A stretch of DNA of 64,000 bases from Cyclobacterium sp. 1_MG-2023 (GCF_030546805.1 NZ_JAUOPC010000005.1:389756-453755); one strand, 5' to 3'. Numbered from the stretch's first letter, positions 16,640 through 26,195 are shown. The notes: a model not told the origin generated them from the letters alone. Numbers and translations: made by a program.

Positions 16640-18457
16640 ATGCCAACACAGATCAAAGCAAAAGACACCTTACAGAAATCAATTGCCGTCCTTCCTTTTG
16701 TGAACATGAGCTCGGATAAGGAAAATGAATATTTTTGTGATGGAATTACTGAGGAAATTATCAATGCATTAGCTAAAATTGATGGATTAAGGGTTACTTC
16801 ACGGACCTCATCATTTTATTTCAAAGGAAAGAATATTCCCATTAGCAATATAGGCCAAGAACTAGGAGTAGAAACCCTTTTGGAAGGAAGTGTACGCCTG
16901 TCAGGAAATTCCCTTCGAATTACAGCGCAGCTAATTCAGGCTGATGAGGATTTTCACTTTTGGTCAGAAACCTGGGACAGAAAGAGTGACAATATCTTTG
17001 CAGTGCAAGATGAGGTTAGCCTTTTAATTGCTGAAAAATTACGTGAGCATTTTGGACACTTTGACATACAAGAGCATTTAGTAACCCAACAGACTGAAAG
17101 TCTGGACGCCTATACCCTTTATCTAAAAGGCCGTTATTACTTGAATAAATGGAATCCTGAAGATTGTAAAACAGCCATAGATTGTTTTAATCAAGCTTTG
17201 CGCACAGACCCCAACCATCCCAATTCTTTGACCGGATTGGCAGACAGCTATAGCTTCTTGGCCACCACAGGATTCATCTCTTATGAGGAAGGATGGGGGA
17301 AATGTGCAGCATTGACCAATCAAGCCCTGGCCATAAACAACCAGTTGCCGGAAGCCTACTATCAACTGGCCAATCTTTCATTTTTCACCGAAGCTGATTT
17401 CGAAAAGTCCTTTAATACGATAAAGAAAGGGTTGGACATCAACCCAAACCATGTTGAATCTCAGCAATTTTTATCCTTCCTATACATATTGGCCGGACAG
17501 AATGAGGATTCAAAAAAGCACCTGGACTTTGCCTTAAAGATTGATCCTCTTTCCCAAGAGACACAATTTTACAGTGCATATCTGGATTATATGCTAGAAA
17601 ATTATCAAGAGGCCTTGGTCAAACTCCATAAATGCTTGGAAGTTAACCCAAGAAATATCCCCGCCCATACTGTCATCGCCAACAGCTTGGTAATGTTAGG
17701 TGAAGCGGATCAAGTTATTGACTATTTTGACAGGATGCCTTCAGAAATTATAGTTCCTGCCGAGAAAGTTGGCAATATGGCCCTGGCCTATATTCTGAAG
17801 GAAGACGAAAATCAGGCCCGCTCTAGCTTCCGGCTTTTGAATGAAATTTCAAAGCAAGAAGGCGGTTTTGCTGCAGAGGTCTATATCTTACTCTACCATG
17901 TATATACCGGTCAATTTGAAAAAGCATTTGATTGGATGGTCAATGCCAAAGAAAATAAATATCCATTATTGCTTCTCCGTTTTGCGGACCCTATGATGAA
18001 TGCAATAAAAGCGGAACCAAGGTACCTTGAATTAAAGCATCAATTATTCCCTCCGGCACTCTTTGATAAAAGAAGACTTGAGAAAACGAAAAAAGCCTTG
18101 CTAAATGATGCAACTGTAAAAGCATTTAAAGACAAACTCACTTATTTCATTGAAGAGAAAGAACTGTTTTTAAACCCGGATTTATCCCTACGTTCTCTGG
18201 CCGAGGAATTGGATATCCATCCCAATCAACTTTCGTGGATCTTGAACGAAAGCATAGGCAAAAATTTCAACGCCTATATTAACCACTACCGTATTAAGGA
18301 GTTCAAACGTCTGGCCAAAGACCCTTCCAAAGCGCATATAACGGTAATTGGTCTGGCTTATGAAAGTGGATTCAATTCTAAAACTGTTTTTAACACCTAT
18401 TTCAAGAAAGAAACCGGCCTTACTCCCAGGCAATTCCTTAAAAACCTGAAAGTTTAA
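16640..18457 (+). CDS. TolB-like/TPR/AraC-HTH regulator
   Basis: The 605 aa soluble protein has three parts. Residues about 12-130 form the FlgO/TolB-like region found in adenylate-cyclase-type regulators (SIAVLPFVNMSSDKENEYFCDGI, LGVETLLEGSVR, DDIFAVQDEV-like). Residues about 145-440 are TPR repeats (YYLNKWNPEDCKTAIDCFNQAL, ALKIDPLSQETQFYSAYLDYML). Residues about 495-605 are an AraC-type DNA-binding domain (LRSLAEELDIHPNQLSWILNE, ITVIGLAYESGFNSKTVFNTYFKKETG). No membrane segment or signal peptide is seen, so it is a cytoplasmic transcription factor with a protein- or peptide-sensing front. The next gene, a quinone-oxidoreductase-like enzyme 122 nt downstream, is a possible target. Confidence 0.9.
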   Translation: MPTQIKAKDTLQKSIAVLPFVNMSSDKENEYFCDGITEEIINALAKIDGLRVTSRTSSFYFKGKNIPISNIGQELGVETLLEGSVRLSGNSLRITAQLIQADEDFHFWSETWDRKSDNIFAVQDEVSLLIAEKLREHFGHFDIQEHLVTQQTESLDAYTLYLKGRYYLNKWNPEDCKTAIDCFNQALRTDPNHPNSLTGLADSYSFLATTGFISYEEGWGKCAALTNQALAINNQLPEAYYQLANLSFFTEADFEKSFNTIKKGLDINPNHVESQQFLSFLYILAGQNEDSKKHLDFALKIDPLSQETQFYSAYLDYMLENYQEALVKLHKCLEVNPRNIPAHTVIANSLVMLGEADQVIDYFDRMPSEIIVPAEKVGNMALAYILKEDENQARSSFRLLNEISKQEGGFAAEVYILLYHVYTGQFEKAFDWMVNAKENKYPLLLLRFADPMMNAIKAEPRYLELKHQLFPPALFDKRRLEKTKKALLNDATVKAFKDKLTYFIEEKELFLNPDLSLRSLAEELDIHPNQLSWILNESIGKNFNAYINHYRIKEFKRLAKDPSKAHITVIGLAYESGFNSKTVFNTYFKKETGLTPRQFLKNLKV

Positions 18458-18579
18458 TCCTGTAACTGCAGCAACTTTGTTCGGATTTGTAAACCCGAAC
18501 ATGTGAATGGAATTCGGAACTCAAAACTGCTTCATTTGTAAGACATTTGTTTTGTTAATCAACATAAACAAACAAAAAG

Positions 18580-19563
18580 ATGAAAGCAGTAATCACAACA
18601 GCATATGGATCCCCGGAGGTATTCAAACTAGATCAGGTGGCCAAACCAAGCCCAAAAGCAAATGAAGTCCTAGTACGCATCCATGCCTCTTCGGTAACCA
18701 AAGCCGACTCTATGATGCGAACAGGGAAACCCTATATTGGGCGACTATTTTTAGGACTCACAAAACCCAAAAATCCCATTTGGGGAAGTGGCTTCGCAGG
18801 AGTAGTTGAAGCTGTTGGATCGGAAGTAAAAAACTTCAAAAAGGGAGACAATGTATTTGGAGAAAACATCAACTCCTTTGGCACATATGCCCAATATGTA
18901 GCAATACCCGAAGATGGGGTGATCAGCCACTTGCCTAAGTCCCTAAGCTTTGAAGAGGCCGCAGGCATATGTGATGGTGGTGTTACCTCCCTAAACTTCT
19001 TGCAAAACATTGGGCATATCCATTCCGGACAAAAAATACTTATCAACGGAGGATCAGGAAGTCTGGGCACAGCAGCCATCCAAATTGCAAAATATTATGG
19101 TGCACATGTAACAGCAGTTTGCAGTACAGCCAACATAGAACTGGTTAGATCATTGGGGGCAGACGAGGTCATTGATTACACTAAAACTGACTTTACCCAA
19201 AATAAAAATAGTTATGATTTGATTTATGACACTGTGGGTGCAAGGTCGTTTGAAGAATGTAAACAAGCGCTAACAGATAATGGCTGTTATGCTTCTCCTG
19301 TATTGGGAATGCCCTTAATTGGACAAATGATAGTTACCTCCCTAATTGGTAATAAAAAAGCAAAATTCTCTGCTACCGGTTCTTTACCCAAGGAAGAAAT
19401 CAAGCGACTATTGCACATTCTAATTGACATCATTAAAGCAGGGCATTTCGTGGCCCCGGTTGACCGCAGCTATAATTTGGAACAGGTAGTAGAGGCGCAC
19501 AGCTATGTTGATAAAGGCAGAAAGAAAGGCAATGTGGTTTTAAAGCCTTTTGCACTTACCTAA
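18580..19563 (+). CDS. NAD(P)-dependent medium-chain oxidoreductase (quinone oxidoreductase-like)
   Basis: MDR-superfamily enzyme reducing quinones or enones with NAD(P)H. The 327 aa protein has the GroES-like N-terminal domain (VLVRIHASSVTKADSMM, GSGFAGVVEAVGSEVKNFKKGD) and the Rossmann domain with ILINGGSGSLGTAAIQIAKY at about residues 150-168. The cysteine/histidine ligands of zinc alcohol dehydrogenases are missing, which points to the zinc-free quinone-oxidoreductase branch. It follows the TolB/TPR/AraC regulator on the same strand. Confidence 0.88.
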   Translation: MKAVITTAYGSPEVFKLDQVAKPSPKANEVLVRIHASSVTKADSMMRTGKPYIGRLFLGLTKPKNPIWGSGFAGVVEAVGSEVKNFKKGDNVFGENINSFGTYAQYVAIPEDGVISHLPKSLSFEEAAGICDGGVTSLNFLQNIGHIHSGQKILINGGSGSLGTAAIQIAKYYGAHVTAVCSTANIELVRSLGADEVIDYTKTDFTQNKNSYDLIYDTVGARSFEECKQALTDNGCYASPVLGMPLIGQMIVTSLIGNKKAKFSATGSLPKEEIKRLLHILIDIIKAGHFVAPVDRSYNLEQVVEAHSYVDKGRKKGNVVLKPFALT

Positions 19564-19591
19564 TCTATCACTTCAACAAAAAAGCTTAAGC

Positions 19592-20524
19592 ATGAAAAAG
19601 CAAACAATTTCAACCTATTCTCAATTGTTATTCGGACTCTTTGGAATCATCTCCTCATGTTCAGAAGATGGGTTAATATCCACAACGCCCCCAAATCAAA
19701 AGCATATCACTGAAATCCCGGATGCGAATTTTGAAGAAAAATTAATTGAGTTGGGAATCGATAGTGACGGATTAATTAACCAAATGCTATTAACTGAAGA
19801 CGCCAAGAATGTCAGTACATTGGTTTTAGATAGTGATCTTGGAACGCCTGAAGAAGGGAAAATAGCGAATCTTAAAGGTATTGAGGCTTTTGAAGAGCTG
19901 GTTTCCTTATCCGCTGGAAACAATTTATTAAGTGAAATTAATTTAGCAGCAAACCAAAAATTAACTTCATTGCACCTTGAAGCCAATTATCTTCAGACAT
20001 TAAATATTAGCCATAACACGAAACTGGAGGACATTAACCTTATCCTAAACAATCTTACTGAAATCAATGGATTAAATAATGCCGATCAGTTGAAAACCTT
20101 AAACCTATCATGGAATCTATTGGAAAGCCTTTCTATCAACCTTCCGGGTCTAAATGGACTGAATGTGGAAAACAATAAATTAAAGGTGCTGGATGTGCAG
20201 GGCTGCACTTCCTTAGAGACCATGATAGCAAAATTAAACGAACTTGAAACCCTAGACCTCAGCACCAATATAAATTTGAAATATGTGACCTTATCTGCCA
20301 ATCAATTAAAAAAGCTAGAGCTTACAAACAATATTAACCTAGAAAAACTATGGCTCTCAAGCAATTCACTCAACGGATTGGATGTCAGCAATCTCATCGG
20401 GCTGAACCTACTTGATATCAGCAAAAACACAAATTTAAGCTGTGTGAGAGTTGGCCAAAACCAAAATATTTTGACAATAGCCAAGCAGGAACACCAAGAA
20501 CTTAGGACTAGCCCCTGTGATTGA
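19592..20524 (+). CDS. Leucine-rich-repeat lipoprotein
   Basis: The 310 aa protein has an N-terminal lipoprotein-type leader (FGIISSC) after MKKQTISTYSQLLFG. It then carries the Bacteroidota LRR entry motif PDANFEEKLIELGID and about nine leucine-rich repeats of roughly 20-22 residues (LTSLHLEANYLQTLNIS, LKTLNLSWNLLESLSI, LETLDLSTNINLKYVTLS), closing with a cysteine cap (NLSCVRV ... SPCD). Such proteins are cell-envelope binding modules; the ligand is unknown. An upstream in-frame start at 19550 would overlap the preceding gene, so ATG 19592 is used. Confidence 0.85.
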   Translation: MKKQTISTYSQLLFGLFGIISSCSEDGLISTTPPNQKHITEIPDANFEEKLIELGIDSDGLINQMLLTEDAKNVSTLVLDSDLGTPEEGKIANLKGIEAFEELVSLSAGNNLLSEINLAANQKLTSLHLEANYLQTLNISHNTKLEDINLILNNLTEINGLNNADQLKTLNLSWNLLESLSINLPGLNGLNVENNKLKVLDVQGCTSLETMIAKLNELETLDLSTNINLKYVTLSANQLKKLELTNNINLEKLWLSSNSLNGLDVSNLIGLNLLDISKNTNLSCVRVGQNQNILTIAKQEHQELRTSPCD

Positions 20525-20774
20525 GACAAATGTAAAGGGAATACGAGAAAACCGAATAACTGAATCAATTGAAAGGAAAGCTAATCTTTATTCATTGGAA
20601 CCTTTACCATTTTACCATATATTTATTATATAAAGAATGAAAGAGCCAACTTTTTCAAACCAATAGAGCAAGACATTTCCGAAACCTTGGTATAAAATAA
20701 AGAAATCAAGAACCAATTTTGGCCTTAATAATGAGTTGCTTTTCTTCTTATTTATTTATAATTAAAACAAGCTT

Positions 20775-21233
20775 ATGAAAATTAACCAGCTTAAATCAAG
20801 ACCGGAAATCAATGATAATGCTAAACTTTTAAAGGTATACACCCAATTTGAAAGCCTTATTACCGAATTGGAAGGACTTAGTTTGCCCGATAATGTTGTT
20901 GATACCATCAATGAATCCATCGAACAGCTGAATATGACTTCAAATGATAGATTATTGAAAGAAACCAAAAAGGAACAATCAAAAATCATTAAGCTTATCG
21001 AAAAGCAATTAAAAATCGTTACCATTAATCATTACCGCAATACCTGGATGGCTTTAGGCATGGTAGTTTTTGGTTTACCCCTGGGTTTAGCTTTTAGCAC
21101 AAGTCTGGACAATATGGCATTTATAGGAATTGGATTACCAATAGGTATGGCCATTGGCCTTGCTGTAGGCACGGGTATGGATAAGAAAGCTCAGGAAGAA
21201 GGCAGGCAACTTAATATTGAAATCAGCATTTAG
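20775..21233 (+). CDS. Coiled-coil protein with two C-terminal membrane helices, unknown function
   Basis: Not recognised. The 152 aa product has a charged helical N-terminal half (about residues 1-90, rich in E, K, N and L, ending KEQSKIIKLIEKQLKIV). A hairpin of two glycine-rich membrane segments follows (WMALGMVVFGLPLGLAF and MAFIGIGLPIGMAIGLAVGTG), then a short polar tail. It is monocistronic, with 250 nt of AT-rich sequence before it and about 590 nt after. Confidence 0.7.
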   Translation: MKINQLKSRPEINDNAKLLKVYTQFESLITELEGLSLPDNVVDTINESIEQLNMTSNDRLLKETKKEQSKIIKLIEKQLKIVTINHYRNTWMALGMVVFGLPLGLAFSTSLDNMAFIGIGLPIGMAIGLAVGTGMDKKAQEEGRQLNIEISI

Positions 21234-21825
21234 TCTATTCTCAAAACTTATTATTTATCCAAGTGGAATAATGGAGAAAATAAATTCAAATAGATCTGTT
21301 TCATTGGAGAAGTTTAATTGGGTAGATTCAACAAATTACTAGGTTGATAATTTTTACTAGGAAATTCAACAACCTGACTACTAAATCATTAAACCGATTA
21401 CAAGATCCCTTTTCAGGATATAAATCGTCAACAGCTAGGGCTTGCATACTGATGTATAATATCATCACCAAATAGAAATTTTCAAAAACGTTAAGGGCTC
21501 AGGAGAGTGCCAATAGTGGTATTAAGCATCTCTTCTGGCTTGAGAAAAGGTCGATGAACATTTTTCATAAATATTTATAAAACACAAAAATAAATTTAGA
21601 TTAAACTATAAATTATTTCTCGATAAATGCCTTGATTTTGGAAGCGTACTTTTTTTATTAAAATTTACCACTATGTTTTTGTAATACTTATACAAAACAT
21701 TAACTTAAGGCTTGGATTTACATTATAGCCTAAATTAAATTTTCAGCGTAATTCGTAAATCCAATTGAACTTATGACAAGATTACAAGATGGTTTGTGAT
21801 CAATCACTTTTCTACAGGTAATTGA
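21234..21825. other. Gene-free AT-rich stretch
   Basis: About 590 bases with stop codons in all frames. I see no hairpin with a T-tract, no repeat shared with the rest of the window and no convincing small ORF. It presumably carries the promoter of the DUF1919 gene at 21826. Confidence 0.5.
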
Positions 21826-22602
21826 ATGTCAATGTACTCTAAAAAATTTCGTGAATTATTAAAACATATTTTTTACGGCCGTAGATCATTGGCTCGGTAT
21901 TATTCCTTAAAACAAATAAAGAATCACGATTTTACCATAATCTCAGACAACTGCTGGGGCAGGGGAGTATATAAATTTTTAGGCTTGCCTTGTAACACAC
22001 CTACTGCAGGCATGGGTATTGATAGGGATTATTTGGATTTTATTGAAAATTTAAATAGTGAATCTGCAGATGAAGTCACCGAATTGGATGAGAGCCATTG
22101 CGAAACCATCGCCGGAAGAACTTATCCAATTGGAAGGACCCCATATGCAAAACTTCATTTTTTTCGTTACAATAATTATACTGTCGCCCAAAGATTATTT
22201 CGGATGAGGTTTAAAAAAATTAATAGGGAAAACCTCTATTACAAGATCGATTTTGATTACTACAATTGTAGAAATAAAGAAGATATAGAACGTTGGAATA
22301 AAATGCAGCTCCCCAATAGTGTAGCCTTTTATTCAGACGAAACCTTAAAATTTTATTCAGGTAAAATTCACAATGGGGTTTACATAAAAAAGAAAATGCA
22401 TCCCCTAAATAATTTCCATTTCGGCTTCAATCAAAAATATTTCGATTTTATAACCTGGTTAAATACCGGAATACCCAATCAGACGCTCAAGTATAAGGTG
22501 CTAAATTTCATTTTATTAGACGATGGTATAAATATTTTTATTGCTAAATCTCTTAGATCAACTTTTAAGAAAATATCACCCAAAATTCTCAAAAGAGCTT
22601 GA
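21826..22602 (+). CDS. DUF1919-family protein (exopolysaccharide-associated)
   Basis: The 258 aa soluble protein contains the family hallmarks of DUF1919: FTIISDNCWGRGVYKFLGLP, TPTAGMGI, and the later YPIGRTPYAKLHFFRY and YSDETLKFYSG. DUF1919 genes commonly sit among exopolysaccharide genes, but the biochemical role is unknown. Aromatic and basic residues are abundant (YYKIDFDYYNC, HFGFNQKYFDF). It is followed 71 nt later by an SGNH-type hydrolase gene on the same strand, which may modify the same polymer. ATG 21826 is used; ATG 21832 is also possible. Confidence 0.75.
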   Translation: MSMYSKKFRELLKHIFYGRRSLARYYSLKQIKNHDFTIISDNCWGRGVYKFLGLPCNTPTAGMGIDRDYLDFIENLNSESADEVTELDESHCETIAGRTYPIGRTPYAKLHFFRYNNYTVAQRLFRMRFKKINRENLYYKIDFDYYNCRNKEDIERWNKMQLPNSVAFYSDETLKFYSGKIHNGVYIKKKMHPLNNFHFGFNQKYFDFITWLNTGIPNQTLKYKVLNFILLDDGINIFIAKSLRSTFKKISPKILKRA

Positions 22603-22673
22603 TTTTAAACAACTTACTGATTTATTATATTAACTTATCTAAAGTTAGTATAGCATGACCAACAGATCCTAAA

Positions 22674-23759
22674 ATGAAACTTAAATTCAAGAATAAACCA
22701 ATCGAATTTTTAACTATATTAATTTTAGCCATTTGCACTTCTGGTTTCATTATTAATGAAACCAAGCAGCATCATCAGAGCATCACCCCCCCTGCAGAAG
22801 TTGAGATACACCCTCAAAAACTAAGCAATTTCACATTAAAAGAGGGTGAATCGTACCAATTGGTGAATTCTTCTATCAAACAATTTTACACCATCAATTT
22901 TAAAGGAACAATTGAGAAGTTTGACACCCTTAGTATTGGAAAAGGAAGCGGAAGGTATCTTACAAGTAACTTAACCATCACACCAGACAGTATCATTTCC
23001 ACTCGGATTACCAATGTTACCAATCGAAAAGCTATTAAACATGCACTTCAATTAAAAAATGAACTGAGTATTAAAATTGAAAGAGACTTAAGCTCAAGTA
23101 CAATCACCATTATTAACGAGGGCGATACTTTAAGTTTCTCTTCAGACTTTATCGGGATGAACCATCCATTTATTCGTTCTTCAGGTACACAGATAAAAGT
23201 TGATACATTTGAATTCATTTGTGAAGACTACTTTTCTGATGTATTTGTTTTTGGCGACAGCTATGTAAATAGTGCCAGTCCTGCCCGGTGGCCCTATTAT
23301 ACGCATGCTGCGGGATACCAATTTTTGTGTGATGGATTGCCTGGTGGAAGATCTAAAGACTCCTTTGATTTTATAAATGCTGCTTTTTCTATTCACCAAC
23401 CAAAATACGCCATTTGGTGTTTGGGCATGAACGATAAAAGTGATGAGGGAAGAATCCCTAATGAAGACTGGAAAAACTATGCGAAAAAGGTAATGGATCT
23501 CTGCGCCAAACACAATGTCACTTTGATTTTTTCTACGGTCCCTTCTGTAGAAAAAAGAAACAACAGGGGCAAGAATGATTTTGTCAGGGCTTCCGGTTAT
23601 CGGTACATTGATTTTGACAAAGCAGTTTCTGATGGTGAAGGCAAATGGAAAGAAGGATTGTTGGCCAAGGATGGGGTACATCCTACAGAAAAAGGAGCGG
23701 AAGCTATGGCTGATAGATTCCTATTGGATTTCCCTGAAATCAAAAAATACAATAGGTAA
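22674..23759 (+). CDS. SGNH/GDSL-type hydrolase, exported
   Basis: Probable esterase of the SGNH superfamily. The 361 aa protein has an N-terminal membrane anchor or signal segment (FLTILILAICTSGFII), a beta-rich region (residues about 40-175) and a C-terminal SGNH domain. Block I is VFGDSYVNSAS with the candidate nucleophile Ser, block III is CLGMNDKSD, and block V is DGVHPTEKG with the catalytic Asp/His. These are the elements of acyl-group esterases acting on polysaccharides. The gene precedes the DUF1330 gene by 22 nt. Confidence 0.82.
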   Translation: MKLKFKNKPIEFLTILILAICTSGFIINETKQHHQSITPPAEVEIHPQKLSNFTLKEGESYQLVNSSIKQFYTINFKGTIEKFDTLSIGKGSGRYLTSNLTITPDSIISTRITNVTNRKAIKHALQLKNELSIKIERDLSSSTITIINEGDTLSFSSDFIGMNHPFIRSSGTQIKVDTFEFICEDYFSDVFVFGDSYVNSASPARWPYYTHAAGYQFLCDGLPGGRSKDSFDFINAAFSIHQPKYAIWCLGMNDKSDEGRIPNEDWKNYAKKVMDLCAKHNVTLIFSTVPSVEKRNNRGKNDFVRASGYRYIDFDKAVSDGEGKWKEGLLAKDGVHPTEKGAEAMADRFLLDFPEIKKYNR

Positions 23760-23781
23760 AAAAGTATAAGCCAAAAGAGCA

Positions 23782-24210
23782 ATGGATAAATATTTAGACG
23801 CAGCACCCGAAGCCGGCATGAGTTTTTTTAAGAACTTTAATGGAAAAGGAAAGGTCGTGATGATGAACCTTCTGAGGTTTAGAGATAAGGCCGATTATGC
23901 CAATCTGCAGTCCATAAAGCCTGCTAAATCAATTACCGGATCGGAAGCTTATCAACTATATATGGACAAGACACTCCCCTTGTTAAAAAAGGCGGGAAGT
24001 CGCATCATTTTTTACGGGGAATGTAATGAATATCTAATTGGGCCTAATATTGAAAAATGGGATGCTATGTTATTGGTCGAACACGCATCAACGGCTGAAT
24101 TTATAGCTTTTTCTCAAAACAAGGAATTTTTAGCGCATGCCGGCCACAGGACTGCTGCTTTGGATGATTCAAGGTTATTACCCATTTTGGAAAGCAATCA
24201 ATACACCTGA
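23782..24210 (+). CDS. DUF1330-family protein
   Basis: The 142 aa soluble protein is of the ferredoxin-like dimeric alpha-beta barrel type. DUF1330-like features are VVMMNLLRFRDKADY, SEAYQLYMDKTLPLLKKAGSRIIFYGE, WDAMLLVEHASTAEFIAFSQNKEF and the closing HRTAALDDSRLLP. The function of the family is unknown. It is 22 nt after the SGNH gene and likely co-transcribed with it. Confidence 0.75.
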   Translation: MDKYLDAAPEAGMSFFKNFNGKGKVVMMNLLRFRDKADYANLQSIKPAKSITGSEAYQLYMDKTLPLLKKAGSRIIFYGECNEYLIGPNIEKWDAMLLVEHASTAEFIAFSQNKEFLAHAGHRTAALDDSRLLPILESNQYT

Positions 24211-24364
24211 TTAATTATACCTTTAGCTGCCTTCTTCCCAAACATCTCCATTACAGATCATAAAAAAATCCCATTAACTAATTATTAGCATTGAATTTGA
24301 GGCTATCAATAGCTAGGTAGTAAAAGAAACAATGAAATCATTAGCTAAAACAAATTACTAAAAA

Positions 24365-24378
24365 AATGAACGTTCATT
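24365..24378. promoter_or_regulatory. Candidate TetR operator
   Basis: AATGAACGTTCATT is a perfect 14-bp palindrome, 38 bp before the start codon of the TetR gene at 24417. The TGAACGTTCA core is typical of TetR/AcrR operators, so autorepression of the TetR-oxidoreductase pair is likely. Confidence 0.65.
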
Positions 24379-24416
24379 CATATTTATCCGTTAGGTGAGT
24401 ATTCAATTCGGCAAAA

Positions 24417-24989
24417 ATGAGCAACAATTCTAAATCAAACAACAAAAGAGAAGCCTTGGTAAAGGCAACAATTCAGCTTGTTAACAACAATGGATTTCAT
24501 GCCACACCAATGTCAAAGATTGCGAATATAGCAGGAGTGTCTCCCGGCACCATCTATCTGTATTTTGAGAACAAACAGGACTTGGTCAATCAAGTTTACA
24601 TTGAAGTAAAACGTTCATTTACCAGATTTGCTTTCAAGGATTATAAAGAAAGCACTTCAATCCAAAGAGACTTTGAGAAAATATGGAAGAACATTGCAAG
24701 CTTTAAATTGAATGAAGTCGAGGAAGCCTTGTTTTTGTCTCAATGCGACAATACGCCCATGATCGATGAACCAAGTAGAAAGGAAGGCTTAAAGCACTTA
24801 AGCCCGCTCTTGGAGCTTTGGAAACGTGGACAGGAAAAAGACCTTATCAAACAGGTTTCTCCTTATTTGCTTTATGCCTTCAGTATTTACCCCATATCCT
24901 TTTTACTACAACAACGCGAACGGTTTGAAATTAAACCTGAAAACATTAATGAAGCCTACGAAATGGCTTGGAACAGTATTAAAATTTAA
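24417..24989 (+). CDS. TetR/AcrR-family repressor
   Basis: The 190 aa regulator has the N-terminal TetR helix-turn-helix complete (KREALVKATIQLVNNNGFHATPMSKIANIAGVS-type, then GTIYLYFENKQDLVNQVY) and a C-terminal ligand-binding helical domain of unknown ligand. A perfect palindrome lies 38 bp upstream, and the next gene, an enone/quinone oxidoreductase, starts 5 nt downstream. The arrangement suggests a repressor induced by an electrophilic or hydrophobic compound that the reductase detoxifies. Confidence 0.93.
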   Translation: MSNNSKSNNKREALVKATIQLVNNNGFHATPMSKIANIAGVSPGTIYLYFENKQDLVNQVYIEVKRSFTRFAFKDYKESTSIQRDFEKIWKNIASFKLNEVEEALFLSQCDNTPMIDEPSRKEGLKHLSPLLELWKRGQEKDLIKQVSPYLLYAFSIYPISFLLQQRERFEIKPENINEAYEMAWNSIKI

Positions 24990-24994
24990 TTAAA

Positions 24995-25996
24995 ATGACT
25001 ACTACAAAAACGATTAATTTAAAAAATAGGCCAAAAGGCAGTCCTTCAGTTAAAGATTTTGACTTTACAACAGCTGAAATCCCGGAATTGAAAGAAGGGG
25101 AGGTATTGTTAAGTACCAAATATGTTTCCGTGGACCCTTATTTAAGAGGTAGAATGAGTGATGCTCCTTCCTACGTCCCACCCTTTAAACTAAACGAGCC
25201 AATATCTTCGGGAATTATTGCTGAAGTCTTGGAATCGAAAAGCGAGAATTTATCCAAGGGAGATAAGGTAATTGGCGCCTTACAGTGGAAAGAAACACAA
25301 GTAGCCAAAGCCGAAAACCTCAGAAAAGTGGATCCAGATAAAGCTCCCCTTTCGGCCTATTTGGGAATAATTGGGATGACCGGGCTTACGGCTCTTCTTG
25401 GATTAAAGGAAATAGGAAAACCCAAAGAAGGCGAAACCTTGCTCGTATCCGGAGCAGCAGGTGCAGTGGGTTCTGTAGTGGGCCAAATTGGAAAAATACT
25501 TGGACTTCGAGTGGTAGGTATCGCAGGAACAGATGAAAAAGTTGACATGCTTAAATCAGATTTCGGATTTGACGAAGGGATCAATTACAACACTACCGAA
25601 GATATGGTAAAAGCCATAAAAGAAACTTGCCCCGACGGTGTTGACATCTATTTTGACAATGTCGGTGGAGAAATTTCAGATGCTGTACTTTTCAACATCA
25701 ACCAATTCGCAAGAATGATAATTTGTGGTGCGATCTCAGTTTACAATAATACCGAAGCACCAAAAGGCCTCAATGTGCAACCTTTTCTCGTTAAAAACAG
25801 TGCGCTCATGCAAGGCTTTATTGTAGCTGACTTTGCAGACAAACATGCTGCGGGTATTCAGCAACTGGCCACATGGCTTCAAGAAGGGAAATTGCATTAT
25901 AAAGAAACCATTGTAGAGGGATTTGACAATATTCCGCAAGCCTTTCTAGGCCTATTTGAAGGGAAGAACAAAGGCAAAATGGTTGTGAAAATTTAA
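24995..25996 (+). CDS. NADP-dependent oxidoreductase, CurA/prostaglandin-reductase type
   Basis: MDR enzyme of the leukotriene-B4-dehydrogenase/CurA branch, which reduces the double bond of alpha,beta-unsaturated carbonyls with NADPH. The 333 aa protein has the family start (LKNRPKGSPSVKDFDF), VSVDPYLRGRMSD, GMTGLTALLGLKEIG, the nucleotide site LLVSGAAGAVGSVVGQIGK and DIYFDNVGGEISD. Zinc ligands are absent, as expected. It is 5 nt downstream of the TetR gene and in one operon with it. Confidence 0.9.
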   Translation: MTTTKTINLKNRPKGSPSVKDFDFTTAEIPELKEGEVLLSTKYVSVDPYLRGRMSDAPSYVPPFKLNEPISSGIIAEVLESKSENLSKGDKVIGALQWKETQVAKAENLRKVDPDKAPLSAYLGIIGMTGLTALLGLKEIGKPKEGETLLVSGAAGAVGSVVGQIGKILGLRVVGIAGTDEKVDMLKSDFGFDEGINYNTTEDMVKAIKETCPDGVDIYFDNVGGEISDAVLFNINQFARMIICGAISVYNNTEAPKGLNVQPFLVKNSALMQGFIVADFADKHAAGIQQLATWLQEGKLHYKETIVEGFDNIPQAFLGLFEGKNKGKMVVKI

Positions 25997-26148
25997 AGAC
26001 GCTTCTGAAAATCACAAGCGCAATGAATGCCAATCTAGCCTATATTCCGGCTGAATTCTTTGTGTTTCTCTATTAAACAACACACAGTCTGCTTTATCTG
26101 AATGGCTACTGAACTTTTATTAAAAAGACTAAGTTAATATTTCTTAGG

Positions 26149-26195
26149 TATCAGAAGGAAAGCCCTGGATCAAACCTAGGGCTCTCCTTCTGATA
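26149..26195. terminator. Long palindrome, probable terminator without T-tract
   Basis: TATCAGAAGGA-a-AGCCCT (26149-26166) pairs with AGGGCT-c-TCCTTCTGATA (26178-26195): 17 bp with one A/C mismatch and an 11-nt loop. No T-run follows on either strand. It lies between two plus-strand genes (stop 25996, start 26260), so a termination or RNA-stability role is the simplest reading. Confidence 0.5.

Noticed and set aside
23181..23681. 166-codon minus-strand frame inside the SGNH gene
   Set aside because: It is a shadow of the intact SGNH hydrolase whose motifs (GDSY, GMND, DGVHP) are on the other strand.
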